A DNA stretch of 37,683 nucleotides. It comes from an uncultured beta proteobacterium (GTDB lineage: Bacteria > Pseudomonadota > Gammaproteobacteria > Burkholderiales > Burkholderiaceae). Position numbers and translations under genes: made by a program. Of this stretch, positions 17,902 through 26,873 are shown in pieces. Where the stretch lies: assembly GCA_903837335.1 (NCBI GenBank), contig CAILUH010000071.1:1-37683 (forward strand). Direction: 5' to 3'. The notes beneath the pieces are model-generated. The model had not been told where the DNA came from and ran no database searches. It saw only the letters and a list, made by a program, of their open reading frames with translations. Positions within the stretch are counted from its first letter, which is position 1; every line of letters begins with the position of its first letter.

Positions 17902-17930
17902 AATGTAGCTGAAGGTAGAAAAAATGTCAT
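17902..17930 (-). promoter_or_regulatory. Putative pth promoter
   Basis: On the minus strand, -35 ATGACA (17930-17925) and -10 TACATT (17907-17902) are spaced by 17 bases, between the rplY terminator and the pth ATG. The implied transcription start falls within a base or two of the ATG, so the mRNA may be leaderless. Modest match to consensus. Confidence 0.35.
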
Positions 17931-17942
17931 CGACTGACTTAC

Positions 17943-17975
17943 AAAAAAGAAAACCCGCTGATTGCGGGCTTTCTT
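17943..17975 (-). terminator. Rho-independent terminator downstream of rplY
   Basis: On the minus strand a stem CCCGC (17968-17964) - loop AATCA - GCGGG (17958-17954), extendable by A/T pairs, is followed by TTTTCTTTTTT. It lies 16 bases beyond the rplY stop codon and separates rplY from pth. Confidence 0.88.
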
Positions 17976-17990
17976 GAGTGTCGATCTAAT

Positions 17991-18650
17991 TTAAGCCTTA
18001 GCGTCTTTATCTTTTTCTTTAGCGGCATCTGCAGCAGCAGGGGCTGCTTCAGTAGCAACAGCAGCAACAGTCTCAGGTTCTGCTTTGACAGTTGGAATAC
18101 GTGCATTAGCAATCACCGGATTTTCCTGTTCGATATGCAAGACTAGGGAAACGCCTTTTGGCAAGACTACGTCTTTCGCATGAATTGCATGACCAACTTC
18201 AATTTTACTGAGATCAACTTCGATGAACTCAGGTAAATCGGCTGGTAAGCAAGTAATTTCAAGATCATTAGCGATATGACTAATTACCGCACCACCCAAT
18301 TTAATGGCAGTTGATTCTTCTGCCCGTGTAAAGTGCAAAGGAATCCGCATATGAATTTTTTCCGTTGCCGAGACACGTTGAAAATCAATATGTAAAACAA
18401 GTGGCTTAAAGGGATGCATTTGGTAATCGCGGAGCAGGGCTTGTTGGGCTTTGCCACCAATTTCAATTTCTAAAATAGACGAGTGAAAAGCTTCTTTGCG
18501 TAACGCATGAAAAAGCGCGTTATGGTCTAGTTCAACCACTTGCGGCGCATTTTGACCGCCATAAATAATGCCCGGAGTTTTACCGGAATTGCGTAGGCGG
18601 CGGCTCGCACCCGTTCCCTGCACGCTTCTTTCAAAAGCAACGACTTTCAT
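17991..18650 (-). CDS. rplY: 50S ribosomal protein L25 (CTC type)
   Basis: 219-residue long form of L25, which binds 5S rRNA. The N-terminal L25 domain ([20 protein letters not shown] to about residue 95) is followed by the TL5/CTC beta-domain and an alanine- and acid-rich tail (near [19 protein letters not shown]). The open frame could begin with a TTG at 18662, but the ATG at 18650 has an excellent ribosome binding site (GGGAG, 18660-18656) and matches the family start. A strong promoter lies upstream and a terminator downstream, so it can be expressed on its own as well as with prs. Confidence 0.95.
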   Translation of the reverse strand: MKVVAFERSVQGTGASRRLRNSGKTPGIIYGGQNAPQVVELDHNALFHALRKEAFHSSILEIEIGGKAQQALLRDYQMHPFKPLVLHIDFQRVSATEKIHMRIPLHFTRAEESTAIKLGGAVISHIANDLEITCLPADLPEFIEVDLSKIEVGHAIHAKDVVLPKGVSLVLHIEQENPVIANARIPTVKAEPETVAAVATEAAPAAADAAKEKDKDAKA

Positions 18651-18705
18651 AAGGACTCCCAAATTGAGGTTAATTTCCGTTCGCGACCAAACAGAAAAGC
18701 CTCAA

Positions 18706-18735
18706 ATTATAGCTTGCTTAGGGCTTTTTAAGCAA
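18706..18735 (-). promoter_or_regulatory. Putative rplY sigma-70 promoter
   Basis: On the minus strand, -35 TTGCTT (18735-18730) and a perfect -10 TATAAT (18711-18706) are spaced by 18 bases in the 126-base gap between prs and rplY. The leader would be about 50 bases. I saw no clear terminator for prs in the same gap. Confidence 0.6.
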
Positions 18736-18776
18736 TTGGAGGCTCAGCACCTTAAAAAACAGCTTAAAATTGGCCT

Positions 18777-19742
18777 TTATTCAGCAAATAGGGACATCAC
18801 TGAGTCACCCTTGCTTATGCGCAGGAGGGTTTCGGCCAATAGGGGGGCAACACTTAATTGGCGAATTTTCTTTACTTTACTGGCTTCTTCGGTGAGGGGG
18901 ATGGTGTCAGTTACCACTACTTCGTCAAGCTCTGAGGCGGCAATTCTAGCCACAGCGCCACCCGATAAAACAGCATGGGTACAGTATGCGGTCACCCCTT
19001 TGGCGCCGCGCTCTTTAAGTGCTTCTGCAGCCTTACAAAGGGTGCCACCAGTATCAATAATATCGTCCATGATGACGCAATGACGACCTTCCACTTCACC
19101 AATCAGGTGCATCACTTCAGAAACGTTCGCCTTAGGACGGCGTTTATCAATAATGGCTAAATCACAGTCTAGCTGTTTGGCCATCGCGCGGGCTCTTACT
19201 ACCCCGCCAATATCGGGGGAGACCACCAATAAATCATCCCCTTTCTTGTTTTGTAGATCAGCCAGTAAAACGGGGGAAGCATAAATATTATCTACAGGGA
19301 TATCGAAAAACCCTTGAATCTGATCGGCATGGAGATCCATGGTCAAAACCCGCTCGATGCCGGCGACCGACTGCAACATATTGGCAATAATGCGAGCTGA
19401 AATAGCCACCCGCGCCGAACGTGGACGACGGTCTTGGCGGGCATAACCAAAGTAAGGGATCACTGCCGTTATGCGGCTTGCAGATGCTCGCTTTAGGGCA
19501 TCAATCATGATCATTAATTCCATCAAATTATCATTTGTTGGTGCACAAGTTGATTGGATTACAACAACATTTTTCCCGCGCACATTTTCTTGAATTTCCA
19601 CCTGAATTTCACCATCTGAGAATCTCCCTACAAAGGCTTTGCCGAGGGGAAGACTTAATTGTTTGGCAACTGCATTCGCTAGAGCAGGGTTAGCATTGCC
19701 AGTAAATAACGTCAGGAAATCGGAGTTCATAAGGGCAGACAT
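18777..19742 (-). CDS. prs: Ribose-phosphate pyrophosphokinase (PRPP synthetase)
   Basis: 321-residue cytoplasmic enzyme that makes PRPP from ribose 5-phosphate and ATP, feeding nucleotide, histidine, tryptophan and NAD synthesis. Clear signatures are [26 protein letters not shown], the divalent-cation site [14 protein letters not shown], and the PRPP loop [13 protein letters not shown]. The length is slightly longer than E. coli Prs because of a short N-terminal extension; an in-frame ATG at 19730 is an alternative start. It lies directly downstream of tRNA-Gln, the standard Burkholderiales order. Confidence 0.97.
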   Translation of the reverse strand: MSALMNSDFLTLFTGNANPALANAVAKQLSLPLGKAFVGRFSDGEIQVEIQENVRGKNVVVIQSTCAPTNDNLMELMIMIDALKRASASRITAVIPYFGYARQDRRPRSARVAISARIIANMLQSVAGIERVLTMDLHADQIQGFFDIPVDNIYASPVLLADLQNKKGDDLLVVSPDIGGVVRARAMAKQLDCDLAIIDKRRPKANVSEVMHLIGEVEGRHCVIMDDIIDTGGTLCKAAEALKERGAKGVTAYCTHAVLSGGAVARIAASELDEVVVTDTIPLTEEASKVKKIRQLSVAPLLAETLLRISKGDSVMSLFAE

Positions 19743-19760
19743 GTAGGCTATGCAGTTATT

Positions 19761-19837
19761 TGGCAGGGGAGGAAGGATTCGAACCTTCGCATGCTGGAAT
19801 CAAAATCCAGTGCCTTAACCAGCTTGGCGACTCCCCT
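19761..19837 (-). tRNA. tRNA-Gln (anticodon TTG)
   Basis: 77-base tRNA gene including an encoded CCA end (19763-19761). The acceptor stem pairs AGGGGAG (19771-19765 complement) with CTCCCCT; the D arm contains GCCAAGCTGGTTAAGGC, the anticodon stem CTGGA/TCCAG encloses TTTTGAT with anticodon TTG at 19803-19801, and the T arm is GAAGG-TTCGAAT-CCTTC. It sits 8 bases after ispE and 18 bases before prs, on the same strand, so it is probably cut out of a longer transcript. Confidence 0.96.
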
Positions 19838-19845
19838 GTAGTGTG

Positions 19846-20730
19846 TCATTTTGATGAAATCGCATTGTAAGCGGAATTTTGATTTAAACCCTGTACTACA
19901 CGCCCAACCCACCCCGGGGGGAGTTGAGTGCAAAGATCGGCTGCGCGAGATTCGGCAAGAGCATCTGTCAGAGCAACAAAAACACTGCTCCCAGAGCCTG
20001 ACATGCTTGGTTTAGAAAAAGGTAGCATCTGTTCAATCCAATCTAAGGCTTGCTGAACCGCGGGGCAAATTTGTACTGCAACTGCCTGACAATCATTAAC
20101 CCATTTATTTTTTAACGCTGGTGAGACTAAATAGTCATTGATTGTAATCGGGGCATGGTTACGGGTCAATTCAGGCGCCTGGAAAATGGTTGCAGTGGCA
20201 ATCGATTTGCCGGGAAAAATAACCAAATAGCGTGTTGGTTTTAGATCTATTTCCTGCAACTGCTCCCCAATACCTTCGACAAAAGCATTTTTTCCAAAGA
20301 GAAAAAAGGGTACATCCGCCCCAAGCTGAAGACCCAGTTGCATGAGCGTAGGCAAATCTAAATTTAATTTCCATAAATAGTTTAAGCCCAGTAAAACAGC
20401 GGCAGCATCAGATGAGCCGCCGCCCAGCCCAGCGCCCACGGGGATATTTTTCTCTAAGGTAATGGTTACGCCCGCTTGAGCGCCACTAAAAGTTTTCATT
20501 AGTTCGGCCGCTCTGACAACGAGATTATGTCGCGAGTCGACACCAGGCCATGATGTAGTTAGATGAACCTGATGATCTGCAGAAAGTTGCAGGGTGATTA
20601 AATCGCACCAGTCGATAAATTGAAAAACCGATTGCAACAGGTGATAGCCATCTTGCCGTTGACCTACGATATGTAAAAATAAATTGAGCTTCGCAGGAGC
20701 TAAAAGTTGAACTGTCTTAGTTGCTGGCAT
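19846..20730 (-). CDS. ispE: 4-diphosphocytidyl-2-C-methyl-D-erythritol kinase
   Basis: 294-residue GHMP kinase of the MEP isoprenoid pathway; it phosphorylates the 2-hydroxyl of CDP-methylerythritol. Family motifs are APAKLNLFLHIVGQRQDGYHLLQS at the N-terminus (substrate site), the ATP loop PVGAGLGGGSSDAA and the C-terminal SMSGSGSSVF. A TTG two codons upstream (20736) is possible, but the ATG at 20730 is preferred. The start overlaps the end of the TPR-LolB gene by 14 bases, so the two are translationally coupled. Confidence 0.96.
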   Translation of the reverse strand: MPATKTVQLLAPAKLNLFLHIVGQRQDGYHLLQSVFQFIDWCDLITLQLSADHQVHLTTSWPGVDSRHNLVVRAAELMKTFSGAQAGVTITLEKNIPVGAGLGGGSSDAAAVLLGLNYLWKLNLDLPTLMQLGLQLGADVPFFLFGKNAFVEGIGEQLQEIDLKPTRYLVIFPGKSIATATIFQAPELTRNHAPITINDYLVSPALKNKWVNDCQAVAVQICPAVQQALDWIEQMLPFSKPSMSGSGSSVFVALTDALAESRAADLCTQLPPGWVGRVVQGLNQNSAYNAISSK

Positions 20731-22207
20731 AGTCAAAAACTAACCGCACTTCAACTGAACCTAGATTGGTATTCCGAATCATGATCATTTTTTCAAGTTT
20801 ACTGGGATTGATCCAATCGTAATTGAGGGTCCAGCCATCTTGTTTTATCTGGGTTACTAGGCCGTCGCTATTGCGTTCAACACTCGCGCTACTTCCCGGT
20901 CTAGCTTGGGCTCGCATCCAGTCAGATAAACCACGAGCGGGTAACGCCAGGCCCAGGGCATTCAGTAATAATGTGTCAGCATCAAAGGCTTTGAACGTTT
21001 CACCATTGCGCTCAAGAATCGCTTCGCCCGGAGTTACGGTAATTTTAGCTAGTGCTCCACCAATGGGATTGCGAATTTCTAAGACATCACTTAATTTATT
21101 TTGGGTGAGTGTGAAGCCACCTGAACCACCTTGATTACGGCCCTCAACACTACCGGTTACTTTCACCGAGAAGCGCCCGTCCCATTGTGCTGATTTGCTT
21201 TCATTGTGACTAACCCAATCTGGCTTAAGCCGCGCTAAGGTTTCCCGTAAAGTCGCATTATTCGCATCTAATTTCTCGGCTTGACGCCACGAAGCTTCGG
21301 CAGCGCTAACTTGTTGTTGGCGCCACTGTACTTCACCTAAATGGGCGGCAATATCAGCCTCCGGTTTTTTTTGTAGTGCTTCTTGTAATTGCTGGGCCGC
21401 TAAGGCAGTATTACCGAGACGAAAATTAACCCATCCCAGGCTATCTAAAATAAAAGCGTCGTCAGGAGAAAGCTGGTGCGCTTTAGTAATTAAGGCAAAA
21501 GCTTCAGGCAATTTTTCCTTGCGATCGGCCAAGGAGTAACCCAAGGCATTTAAAGCATTAACATCATTTGGACTTTGGATCAAAATCATCCGCAAGACCT
21601 TTTCCATTACTTCAGGATGACCTGTTTTGTCTGCAGCCATGGAGTAGAGGAAAAGAATATCCTTATCCTGGGGAAGCGGATTGAGGGCAGAAATAATGCT
21701 GTAAAAAGCCTGCAGCGCAGAATCTTCATTAACGGCTTTTGCAAATAGCGGCATGAGTCGCTTAATAGTGGCTTCACGATCCGCTGGTTTTTGGCCGCGC
21801 AAAAGCGTTACCGTAGGCTGCACCGAGTCAGCCCAGCGTTGGTTTAGCATGAGTAAGGTAACCAACACTTCTTTTGAATTGCCTGGCGCAGCGCCAGCCA
21901 ACTTATCCCAGCTTTCAGCTGCCTCTAAGGCGCTGTCAGGAGCGCCCGCCGCCAAAGCGATTTCCATTGCACGTTGGGCTAAACGAGGATCACGGGTTTT
22001 GCGCGCCAAGCTTAAATAAGTTTGATACCCTAAGGCAAACTCCCCCCGCTGCACAGCAATTTCGGAGGCCAGTACTTCAAAAATAGTCTGACCACCATCA
22101 TTTTCAATAGCCGGTTTGGGGAGCTCTTTAATTGGCTCAGCAAAGACGGGCACCGAAATACAGAAGGCTAGACTGAGGGTGAAATTGAGGATTAAAAAAG
22201 GTTTCAT
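20717..22207 (-). CDS. TPR protein fused to C-terminal LolB domain
   Basis: 496-residue exported protein in one unbroken frame. A signal peptide is likely (residues 1-23, ending VFA). Residues about 40-330 are helical TPR-like repeats, for example NDVNALNALGYSLADRKE, DAFILDSLGWVNFRLGN and DIAAHLGEVQWRQQQ. Residues about 340-496 match outer-membrane lipoprotein receptor LolB: WDGRFSVKVTG, the SPLG-like loop RNPIGGALAKI, LLNALGLALPARGLSDWMR and QDGWTLNYDW. LolB inserts lipoproteins into the outer membrane and is itself normally a lipoprotein; here no proper lipobox is seen (LAFC near residue 16 has F at -1). In other Burkholderiales the TPR protein and lolB are adjacent separate genes before ispE, so this looks like a fusion. 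Confidence 0.85.
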   Translation of the reverse strand: MKPFLILNFTLSLAFCISVPVFAEPIKELPKPAIENDGGQTIFEVLASEIAVQRGEFALGYQTYLSLARKTRDPRLAQRAMEIALAAGAPDSALEAAESWDKLAGAAPGNSKEVLVTLLMLNQRWADSVQPTVTLLRGQKPADREATIKRLMPLFAKAVNEDSALQAFYSIISALNPLPQDKDILFLYSMAADKTGHPEVMEKVLRMILIQSPNDVNALNALGYSLADRKEKLPEAFALITKAHQLSPDDAFILDSLGWVNFRLGNTALAAQQLQEALQKKPEADIAAHLGEVQWRQQQVSAAEASWRQAEKLDANNATLRETLARLKPDWVSHNESKSAQWDGRFSVKVTGSVEGRNQGGSGGFTLTQNKLSDVLEIRNPIGGALAKITVTPGEAILERNGETFKAFDADTLLLNALGLALPARGLSDWMRAQARPGSSASVERNSDGLVTQIKQDGWTLNYDWINPSKLEKMIMIRNTNLGSVEVRLVFDYASN

Positions 22208-22242
22208 AACCCCATTCTAATCGCGGAAACTACAATCTATTT

Positions 22243-23079
22243 ATGCCTGAACTACCTGAAGTAGAAGTAACCCGTCTTGGAATCCAAGCCCACCTTGAGG
22301 GACGCTGTATCTCTGGCCTCGATGTGCTTGATGGCCGCCTACGTTGGCCGGTAGCTAAAAATCTGGCGACTATTTTGCGGGGACAACAAGTTCACGCGAT
22401 TGAGCGTAGGGGGAAATATCTCCTGTTCCGCTTAGATCAAGGTTATTTACTTATCCATCTAGGGATGACAGGCGTCTTACGGATTTTGCCAACGATTGAA
22501 TTACCAAAGCCACACGATCGGGTGATTTTTTATTTTGGCCCGATGAGTTTACGTTTGCACGACCCTAGAAAATTCGGCGCGGTAATTTGGCATCCAAATA
22601 TTAAAGGACCTGTCGGTCTCAATCCCTTACTTAGTAAGCTGGGAGTCGAGCCAATGTCAACAGATTTTGCTGGCCCAGCAGCAGCAGAATTGTTGTACCG
22701 CGCTTCCCGAGGAAGAAAAATAGCGGTAAAACAATTTTTATTAGCTGGACAAGCCGTCGTTGGGGTAGGCAATATCTACTGTTCAGAAAGTCTATTTGAG
22801 GCGGGCATTCATCCTGCTAAAGCAGCCGGAAGACTGACCCGCCCAAATTGCGCACGTTTAGCGGTCGCAATTCGGGCAGTCTTAACACGCGCTATTAAAG
22901 CTGGGGGTAGTTCATTGCGCGATTTTGTTAATAGCGCCGGCGAGCCAGGTCACTTTATGATGCAAACTAAAGTCTATGATCGCCGTGATCAGGCTTGTAG
23001 AGTATGCAATACCCCAATTCGTCAAATAGTGCAAAGTCAACGCTCAACCTACTACTGCCCAGTTTGTCAAAAACGCTAA
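22243..23079 (+). CDS. mutM: Formamidopyrimidine-DNA glycosylase (Fpg/MutM)
   Basis: 278-residue bifunctional DNA glycosylase/AP lyase that removes 8-oxoguanine and Fapy lesions. The catalytic N-terminus PELPEVEV (Pro after the removed Met) is intact, with the helix-two-turn-helix region VGVGNIYCSESLFEAGIHP and a C-terminal zinc finger CRVCNTPIRQIVQSQRSTYYC..C. Length is normal. Divergent from the TPR-LolB gene by 35 bases; its 3' end overlaps the mutY frame, pairing two enzymes of the oxidised-guanine repair pathway. Confidence 0.97.
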   Translation: MPELPEVEVTRLGIQAHLEGRCISGLDVLDGRLRWPVAKNLATILRGQQVHAIERRGKYLLFRLDQGYLLIHLGMTGVLRILPTIELPKPHDRVIFYFGPMSLRLHDPRKFGAVIWHPNIKGPVGLNPLLSKLGVEPMSTDFAGPAAAELLYRASRGRKIAVKQFLLAGQAVVGVGNIYCSESLFEAGIHPAKAAGRLTRPNCARLAVAIRAVLTRAIKAGGSSLRDFVNSAGEPGHFMMQTKVYDRRDQACRVCNTPIRQIVQSQRSTYYCPVCQKR

Positions 23080-24260
23080 ATCACGATCAATTTGCAGCAG
23101 CACTTTTACGTTGGCATCAACAAGATGGTCGCACGGGTTTACCTTGGCAAAATCTACATGATCCTTATGCCATTTGGATTTCTGAAGTTATGTTGCAACA
23201 AACGCAAGTTAGCACCGTGCTTGAGCGGTACCCTAGACTCATGCAGCGTTTTCCCACAGTTCAGGCTCTAGCTGCAGCCCCCTTAGATGATGTCCTCGCG
23301 GAATGGAGTGGTCTTGGCTACTATAGTCGAGCACGTAATTTGCATGCTTGTGCAAAACAAATTGTGCGGGATTACGGTGGTCATTTTCCTCGAGAATTAA
23401 CACAATTAGAAAGCTTAGCGGGAATTGGCAGATCGACCGCAGGTGCGATCGCCGCCTTTGCTTTTAATTTACGTACACCGATCTTAGATGCCAATGTAAA
23501 GCGGGTATTAGCAAGGCTATTTGGCATTAAGGGCCCGGTTCAAAGTAAACCAGTTAGTGATCAATTGTGGCAATTAGCCCAAACTCTTTTACCTCAAGAG
23601 GCAAAATTAATGCCACGCTATACGCAGGCTTTGATGGATTTTGGTGCCACTTGGTGTACTGCACGTCAACCCATTTGTTTAAGCCTTCAAAATAGTCATA
23701 CAAAAAAATGCCCATTTGAAAATCGTTGTATTGCCAAACAAAGCAATCAAGTGCTGGCCTTACCCGAGAAAGTAGTCAAGACGAAATCACCAGAATTTGA
23801 TTGTGAGATGCTCATCATTCAAGCGCAAGAACAGATTTTATTGCAACGTCGCCCAACCCAGGGCATCTGGGGCGGCTTATGGTCTTTGCCCGAATCGAAT
23901 TGGCAAAAAATAGCCCTTGATAATTTCGTGCAGTCGCCAAAAATAAAAAAATCTCTCAGCGCCAAAAAATTACTGCAAATGATTTTTGCATCAGGCCAAG
24001 TAGCAGAAAAAGTAGTCGACCAATTCATTAAATTAAGTGATAAACCAGTAGCAGGCTCGCCGCTAAAACATGTCTTTACCCATCGAGTATTGTGGATTCA
24101 GTCTTGGCGAATTCAATTGAATAGACCTATATCTATCGCGGGTACAGATTATGCTTGGTTTAAGCTGAATGAACTCGATGCACTTGGGTTACCGCAAGCA
24201 ATTCGACTTATTTTTCGGGATTGGAATCTAATTCCCGATGCCGATAAAGCAAATGAATAG
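23004..24260 (+). CDS. mutY: A/G-specific adenine glycosylase MutY
   Basis: Adenine glycosylase that removes A mispaired with 8-oxoG. The helix-hairpin-helix and catalytic region are intact: ISEVMLQQTQVSTV, WSGLGYYSRARNLH, LAGIGRSTAGAIAAFAF and ILDANVKRVLARL (catalytic Asp). The C-terminal Nudix-like domain (about residue 265 on) contains FTHRVLWIQSW. The iron-sulfur cysteines read CTARQPIC then CPFENRC, but with ten residues between the second and third cysteines instead of the usual two. The frame opens at an ATG at 23004 (76-base overlap with mutM); a TTG at 23064 (16-base overlap) would give a start closer to the conserved domain, so the true start is uncertain. The 3' end overlaps rapZ by 53 bases, convergently. 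Confidence 0.92.
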   Translation: MQYPNSSNSAKSTLNLLLPSLSKTLNHDQFAAALLRWHQQDGRTGLPWQNLHDPYAIWISEVMLQQTQVSTVLERYPRLMQRFPTVQALAAAPLDDVLAEWSGLGYYSRARNLHACAKQIVRDYGGHFPRELTQLESLAGIGRSTAGAIAAFAFNLRTPILDANVKRVLARLFGIKGPVQSKPVSDQLWQLAQTLLPQEAKLMPRYTQALMDFGATWCTARQPICLSLQNSHTKKCPFENRCIAKQSNQVLALPEKVVKTKSPEFDCEMLIIQAQEQILLQRRPTQGIWGGLWSLPESNWQKIALDNFVQSPKIKKSLSAKKLLQMIFASGQVAEKVVDQFIKLSDKPVAGSPLKHVFTHRVLWIQSWRIQLNRPISIAGTDYAWFKLNELDALGLPQAIRLIFRDWNLIPDADKANE

Positions 24261-25101
24261 GTAAAGTGCTAACCTCATTTTTTTCTAACGCTTGGCCAAG
24301 TCGATTGATTAAGTAAACCGAGCGATGTTGTCCGCCAGTACAACCAATCGCAATCGTTAAATAACTGCGACCATCAGCGATGTAATGGGGTAACCAATTT
24401 TGTACAAAGCGAATAATGTCATCAGCCATTGCGTTCACTTCCGGAATTGCACTTAAGAAATTTTTAACCAGCTCATCTCTGCCAGTTAGGGGGCGAAGTA
24501 ATTTGTCGTAGTAGGGGTTAGGTAGGCAGCGGACATCAAAAACCAGGTCAGCTTCATTTGGCAACCCTTTTTTAAAGCCAAATGATTCAAGAATGACCGT
24601 TAAACCGACGGGCTTATCTTTAATCAGATCTTGAATCCAAGAGCGGAGGGTATGGGCTGGGAGATTACTAGTATCAATACTATGCGCCGTCTTGCTGAGG
24701 GGCTCAAGGAGTTTGCGCTCTAACTCAAGTGCTTCAATTAGGGTGTTGGCTATTGTCTGATTAGGGTTGGCGCCAGCTTTAACTGAAAGGGGGTGACGGC
24801 GCCGAGTTTCAGAAAAACGCTGCACTAAGGTATTCGTATCCGCATTAATAAAGAGCACTCGCACCTGGTGGTTAGCTTGTAGCTTCTCAAGTAGTTGGGG
24901 TAACTGGGCGATGGAATCACCGCGCCGAGCATCAATTGCAACCGCAACCCGCTCGCGGTTTTCAGTTTCAAGTGTGGTTATTAGCGCCTCTAAAAGAGAG
25001 ACGGGTAAATTATCGATGCAATCAAAACCAGCATCTTCAAAGGCTCTCAAGGCGACGGATTTACCTGAGCCTGAAATACCAGTGATAAGGTGAATTTGCA
25101 T
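24208..25101 (-). CDS. rapZ: RNase adapter protein RapZ (YvcJ/YhbJ family)
   Basis: 297-residue P-loop protein. The Walker A motif is at the N-terminus (GISGSGKSVALRAFEDAGFDCIDNLP), and the C-terminal domain shows SFGFKKGLPNEADLVFDVR, LPNPYYDKLLRPLTG and AIGCTGGQHRSVYL, all diagnostic. In E. coli RapZ guides RNase E to the sRNA GlmZ and so tunes amino-sugar synthesis; in betaproteobacteria the RNA target is unclear. Last gene of the lpt-hpf-ptsN-hprK-rapZ block, 3 bases after hprK. Confidence 0.95.
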   Translation of the reverse strand: MQIHLITGISGSGKSVALRAFEDAGFDCIDNLPVSLLEALITTLETENRERVAVAIDARRGDSIAQLPQLLEKLQANHQVRVLFINADTNTLVQRFSETRRRHPLSVKAGANPNQTIANTLIEALELERKLLEPLSKTAHSIDTSNLPAHTLRSWIQDLIKDKPVGLTVILESFGFKKGLPNEADLVFDVRCLPNPYYDKLLRPLTGRDELVKNFLSAIPEVNAMADDIIRFVQNWLPHYIADGRSYLTIAIGCTGGQHRSVYLINRLGQALEKNEVSTLPIHLLYRHRELDSNPEK

Positions 25102-25104
25102 TTT

Positions 25105-26091
25105 TTAAAGCAAACGCCCCTGTAATTTATTGTTTTCTGCTTCAGTGTTCATTTGGCTGCGCTGCCGCTCAATAAATTCTTTGAGCGTATCAATTCCGCG
25201 CAATTGCAGAATGGTATTGCGCACTGCAGCCTCAACTAAAACTGCTAAATTACGGCCAGCGGCAACCTGAATTTTAACCGTACGAATTGGTACACCCAAA
25301 ACGTCAATATGTTGCGCCTCAATAGGCAAGCGTTCAAATTCGCCATCGGATCGACGTACTAATTGCACCATCAAACGCAACTTGAGTCGACGACGCACAG
25401 CGGTTTCACCAAAAATAGTACGAATATCGAGTAAGCCAAGGCCCCGTACCTCTAATAAATCGCGCAAAATTAGCGGGCAACGGCCCTCGATGTAGTCGGG
25501 GCCAAGTCGTGAAAAATCAACCGCATCATCGGCAACTAAACCATGGCCACGGGAAATTAATTCGAGCCCCAATTCGCTTTTGCCGAGGCCCGATTCGCCC
25601 ATAATCAAGACCCCCAAACCCAAGATATCCATAAAGACACCATGCATAGTAATGCGGGGCGCACCTATTTTGCTTAAGTAAGTACGCAAATTATCAATCA
25701 CTGTGGCCGCCGAAACAGGGGTCGAAAATAGCGGGGTTGAAGAGCGCTGACAATAGAGTTTGAGGTCTGGATCGGCCTCTTGCCCATCAGCCACAATTAC
25801 GCATGGTGGATCTTTCGAGAGCATGCTAGCGAGTTGCATATGACGTTGATCGGGCTCAAGTGCTGCATGATAGGCAACTTCTTGCGTACCAAAAATTTGG
25901 ATGCGACTGGGGTGGATGAGATTTAAGTGACCGACTAAATCTGAAGAAGCAGAAGCAGCTAGCACAGCCTCAGACGGAAATTTACGGTCAGCACCCTCTA
26001 AACCACCAACCCAGGAGAGTTTTAAGTCACCCATATTGTCATCAAAAATTTGTTGGGCGCTTAAGCTTTCAAGAATCAACGACTGCGTCAT
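25105..26091 (-). CDS. hprK: HPr kinase/phosphorylase
   Basis: 328-residue bifunctional enzyme that phosphorylates and dephosphorylates HPr on serine. N-terminal domain about residues 1-135; the catalytic domain holds the P-loop [14 protein letters not shown], followed by [13 protein letters not shown], and the signature [12 protein letters not shown]. Located between ptsN and rapZ, 3 bases after the ptsN stop codon. In proteobacteria without sugar-transporting PTS it acts within the regulatory nitrogen PTS; its partner HPr (ptsH) is not in this window. Confidence 0.96.
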   Translation of the reverse strand: MTQSLILESLSAQQIFDDNMGDLKLSWVGGLEGADRKFPSEAVLAASASSDLVGHLNLIHPSRIQIFGTQEVAYHAALEPDQRHMQLASMLSKDPPCVIVADGQEADPDLKLYCQRSSTPLFSTPVSAATVIDNLRTYLSKIGAPRITMHGVFMDILGLGVLIMGESGLGKSELGLELISRGHGLVADDAVDFSRLGPDYIEGRCPLILRDLLEVRGLGLLDIRTIFGETAVRRRLKLRLMVQLVRRSDGEFERLPIEAQHIDVLGVPIRTVKIQVAAGRNLAVLVEAAVRNTILQLRGIDTLKEFIERQRSQMNTEAENNKLQGRLL

Positions 26092-26094
26092 GGC

Positions 26095-26553
26095 TTAGGT
26101 CTTCCATTGGCGTAATATTTGGCACACTTTTTCAGGGTCAATTTCATTTTCTAATGCAGCGCGTGCAATAGGGTCGGAGAGTAATTGAGCAATTGCTGAA
26201 AGTATTTCCAGATGTTCTTGTGTGGCTTTTTCAGGCACCAAGAGAAAAACTAAGATGTTCACCGGCAATTGATCTGGAGCGGCAAATTCAATTGGTGTTG
26301 CCACTTTAATGAAAGCAGCGCAAGGATGCTTTAGGCCCTTAACCCGCCCATGGGGAATTGCTACGCCCGCACCTAGACCAGTTGAGCCCAACTGTTCACG
26401 TGCATTCAGAAAGCTCAAGACGGAGTCAGCTGAAACCGTATTGAGTTGATTAGCAAATAAAGCGGCTGCAGCTGTAAAAACCTCACTCTTATTTTTAGCG
26501 GGACTATTAAGTGCAATGCAGTCGGCAGTAAATAGGGGGGTTAAGACATTCAT
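26095..26553 (-). CDS. ptsN: PTS EIIA-Ntr component (nitrogen PTS regulator)
   Basis: 152-residue EIIA of the nitrogen-related phosphotransferase system, which regulates by protein-protein contacts according to its phosphorylation on histidine. The phosphorylation site is in GVAIPHGRVKG, and the N-terminal REQLGSTGLGAGVA and mid-domain PVNILVFLLVP are typical. The start overlaps the hpf stop (ATGA), so both are translated together. Length is normal for PtsN. Confidence 0.96.
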   Translation of the reverse strand: MNVLTPLFTADCIALNSPAKNKSEVFTAAAALFANQLNTVSADSVLSFLNAREQLGSTGLGAGVAIPHGRVKGLKHPCAAFIKVATPIEFAAPDQLPVNILVFLLVPEKATQEHLEILSAIAQLLSDPIARAALENEIDPEKVCQILRQWKT

Positions 26554-26873
26554 TCAAACGACTTTTCTTGCTGATAGTTTTGGTGCTTCTCTTTATATTT
26601 CATGACTTGTCGTTCTAATTTATCCACTACATTATCCATTGCATGGTAGAGATCTTCATGATGGGCTTGAGCAAACAGCTCTTTCCCTTTCAGGTGGAGC
26701 GTAATTTCTGCAGTTTGACGAAGATTTTTTTCTTTCGCATTATCAATTATTAAAAATGCTGAAGCATCAATCACTTGATCAAAGTGTTTAAGAATTTTTT
26801 GCATGCCATTTTCAAGATGCATACGAATTCCAGGAGTAACTTCAAGGTGACGGCTATTAATTTTTAAATTCAT
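26550..26873 (-). CDS. hpf: Ribosome hibernation promoting factor (short HPF/RaiA family)
   Basis: 107-residue small protein that binds the 30S decoding region and stabilises inactive ribosomes in slow-growing cells. Sequence MNLKINSRHLEVTPGIR, then LHLKGKELFAQAHHEDLYHAMDNVVDKLERQVMKYKEKH, is typical of the short HPF. The frame could begin at a TTG at 26879, but the ATG at 26873 has a strong ribosome binding site GAGGAG at 26885-26880. In related bacteria it follows rpoN; here the preceding gene is lptB, 94 bases away. Confidence 0.94.
   Translation of the reverse strand: MNLKINSRHLEVTPGIRMHLENGMQKILKHFDQVIDASAFLIIDNAKEKNLRQTAEITLHLKGKELFAQAHHEDLYHAMDNVVDKLERQVMKYKEKHQNYQQEKSFE

Noticed and set aside
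18568-19083. 171-codon plus-strand frame across rplY and prs
   Set aside because: Antisense to two well-conserved genes and without motifs; a shadow frame.
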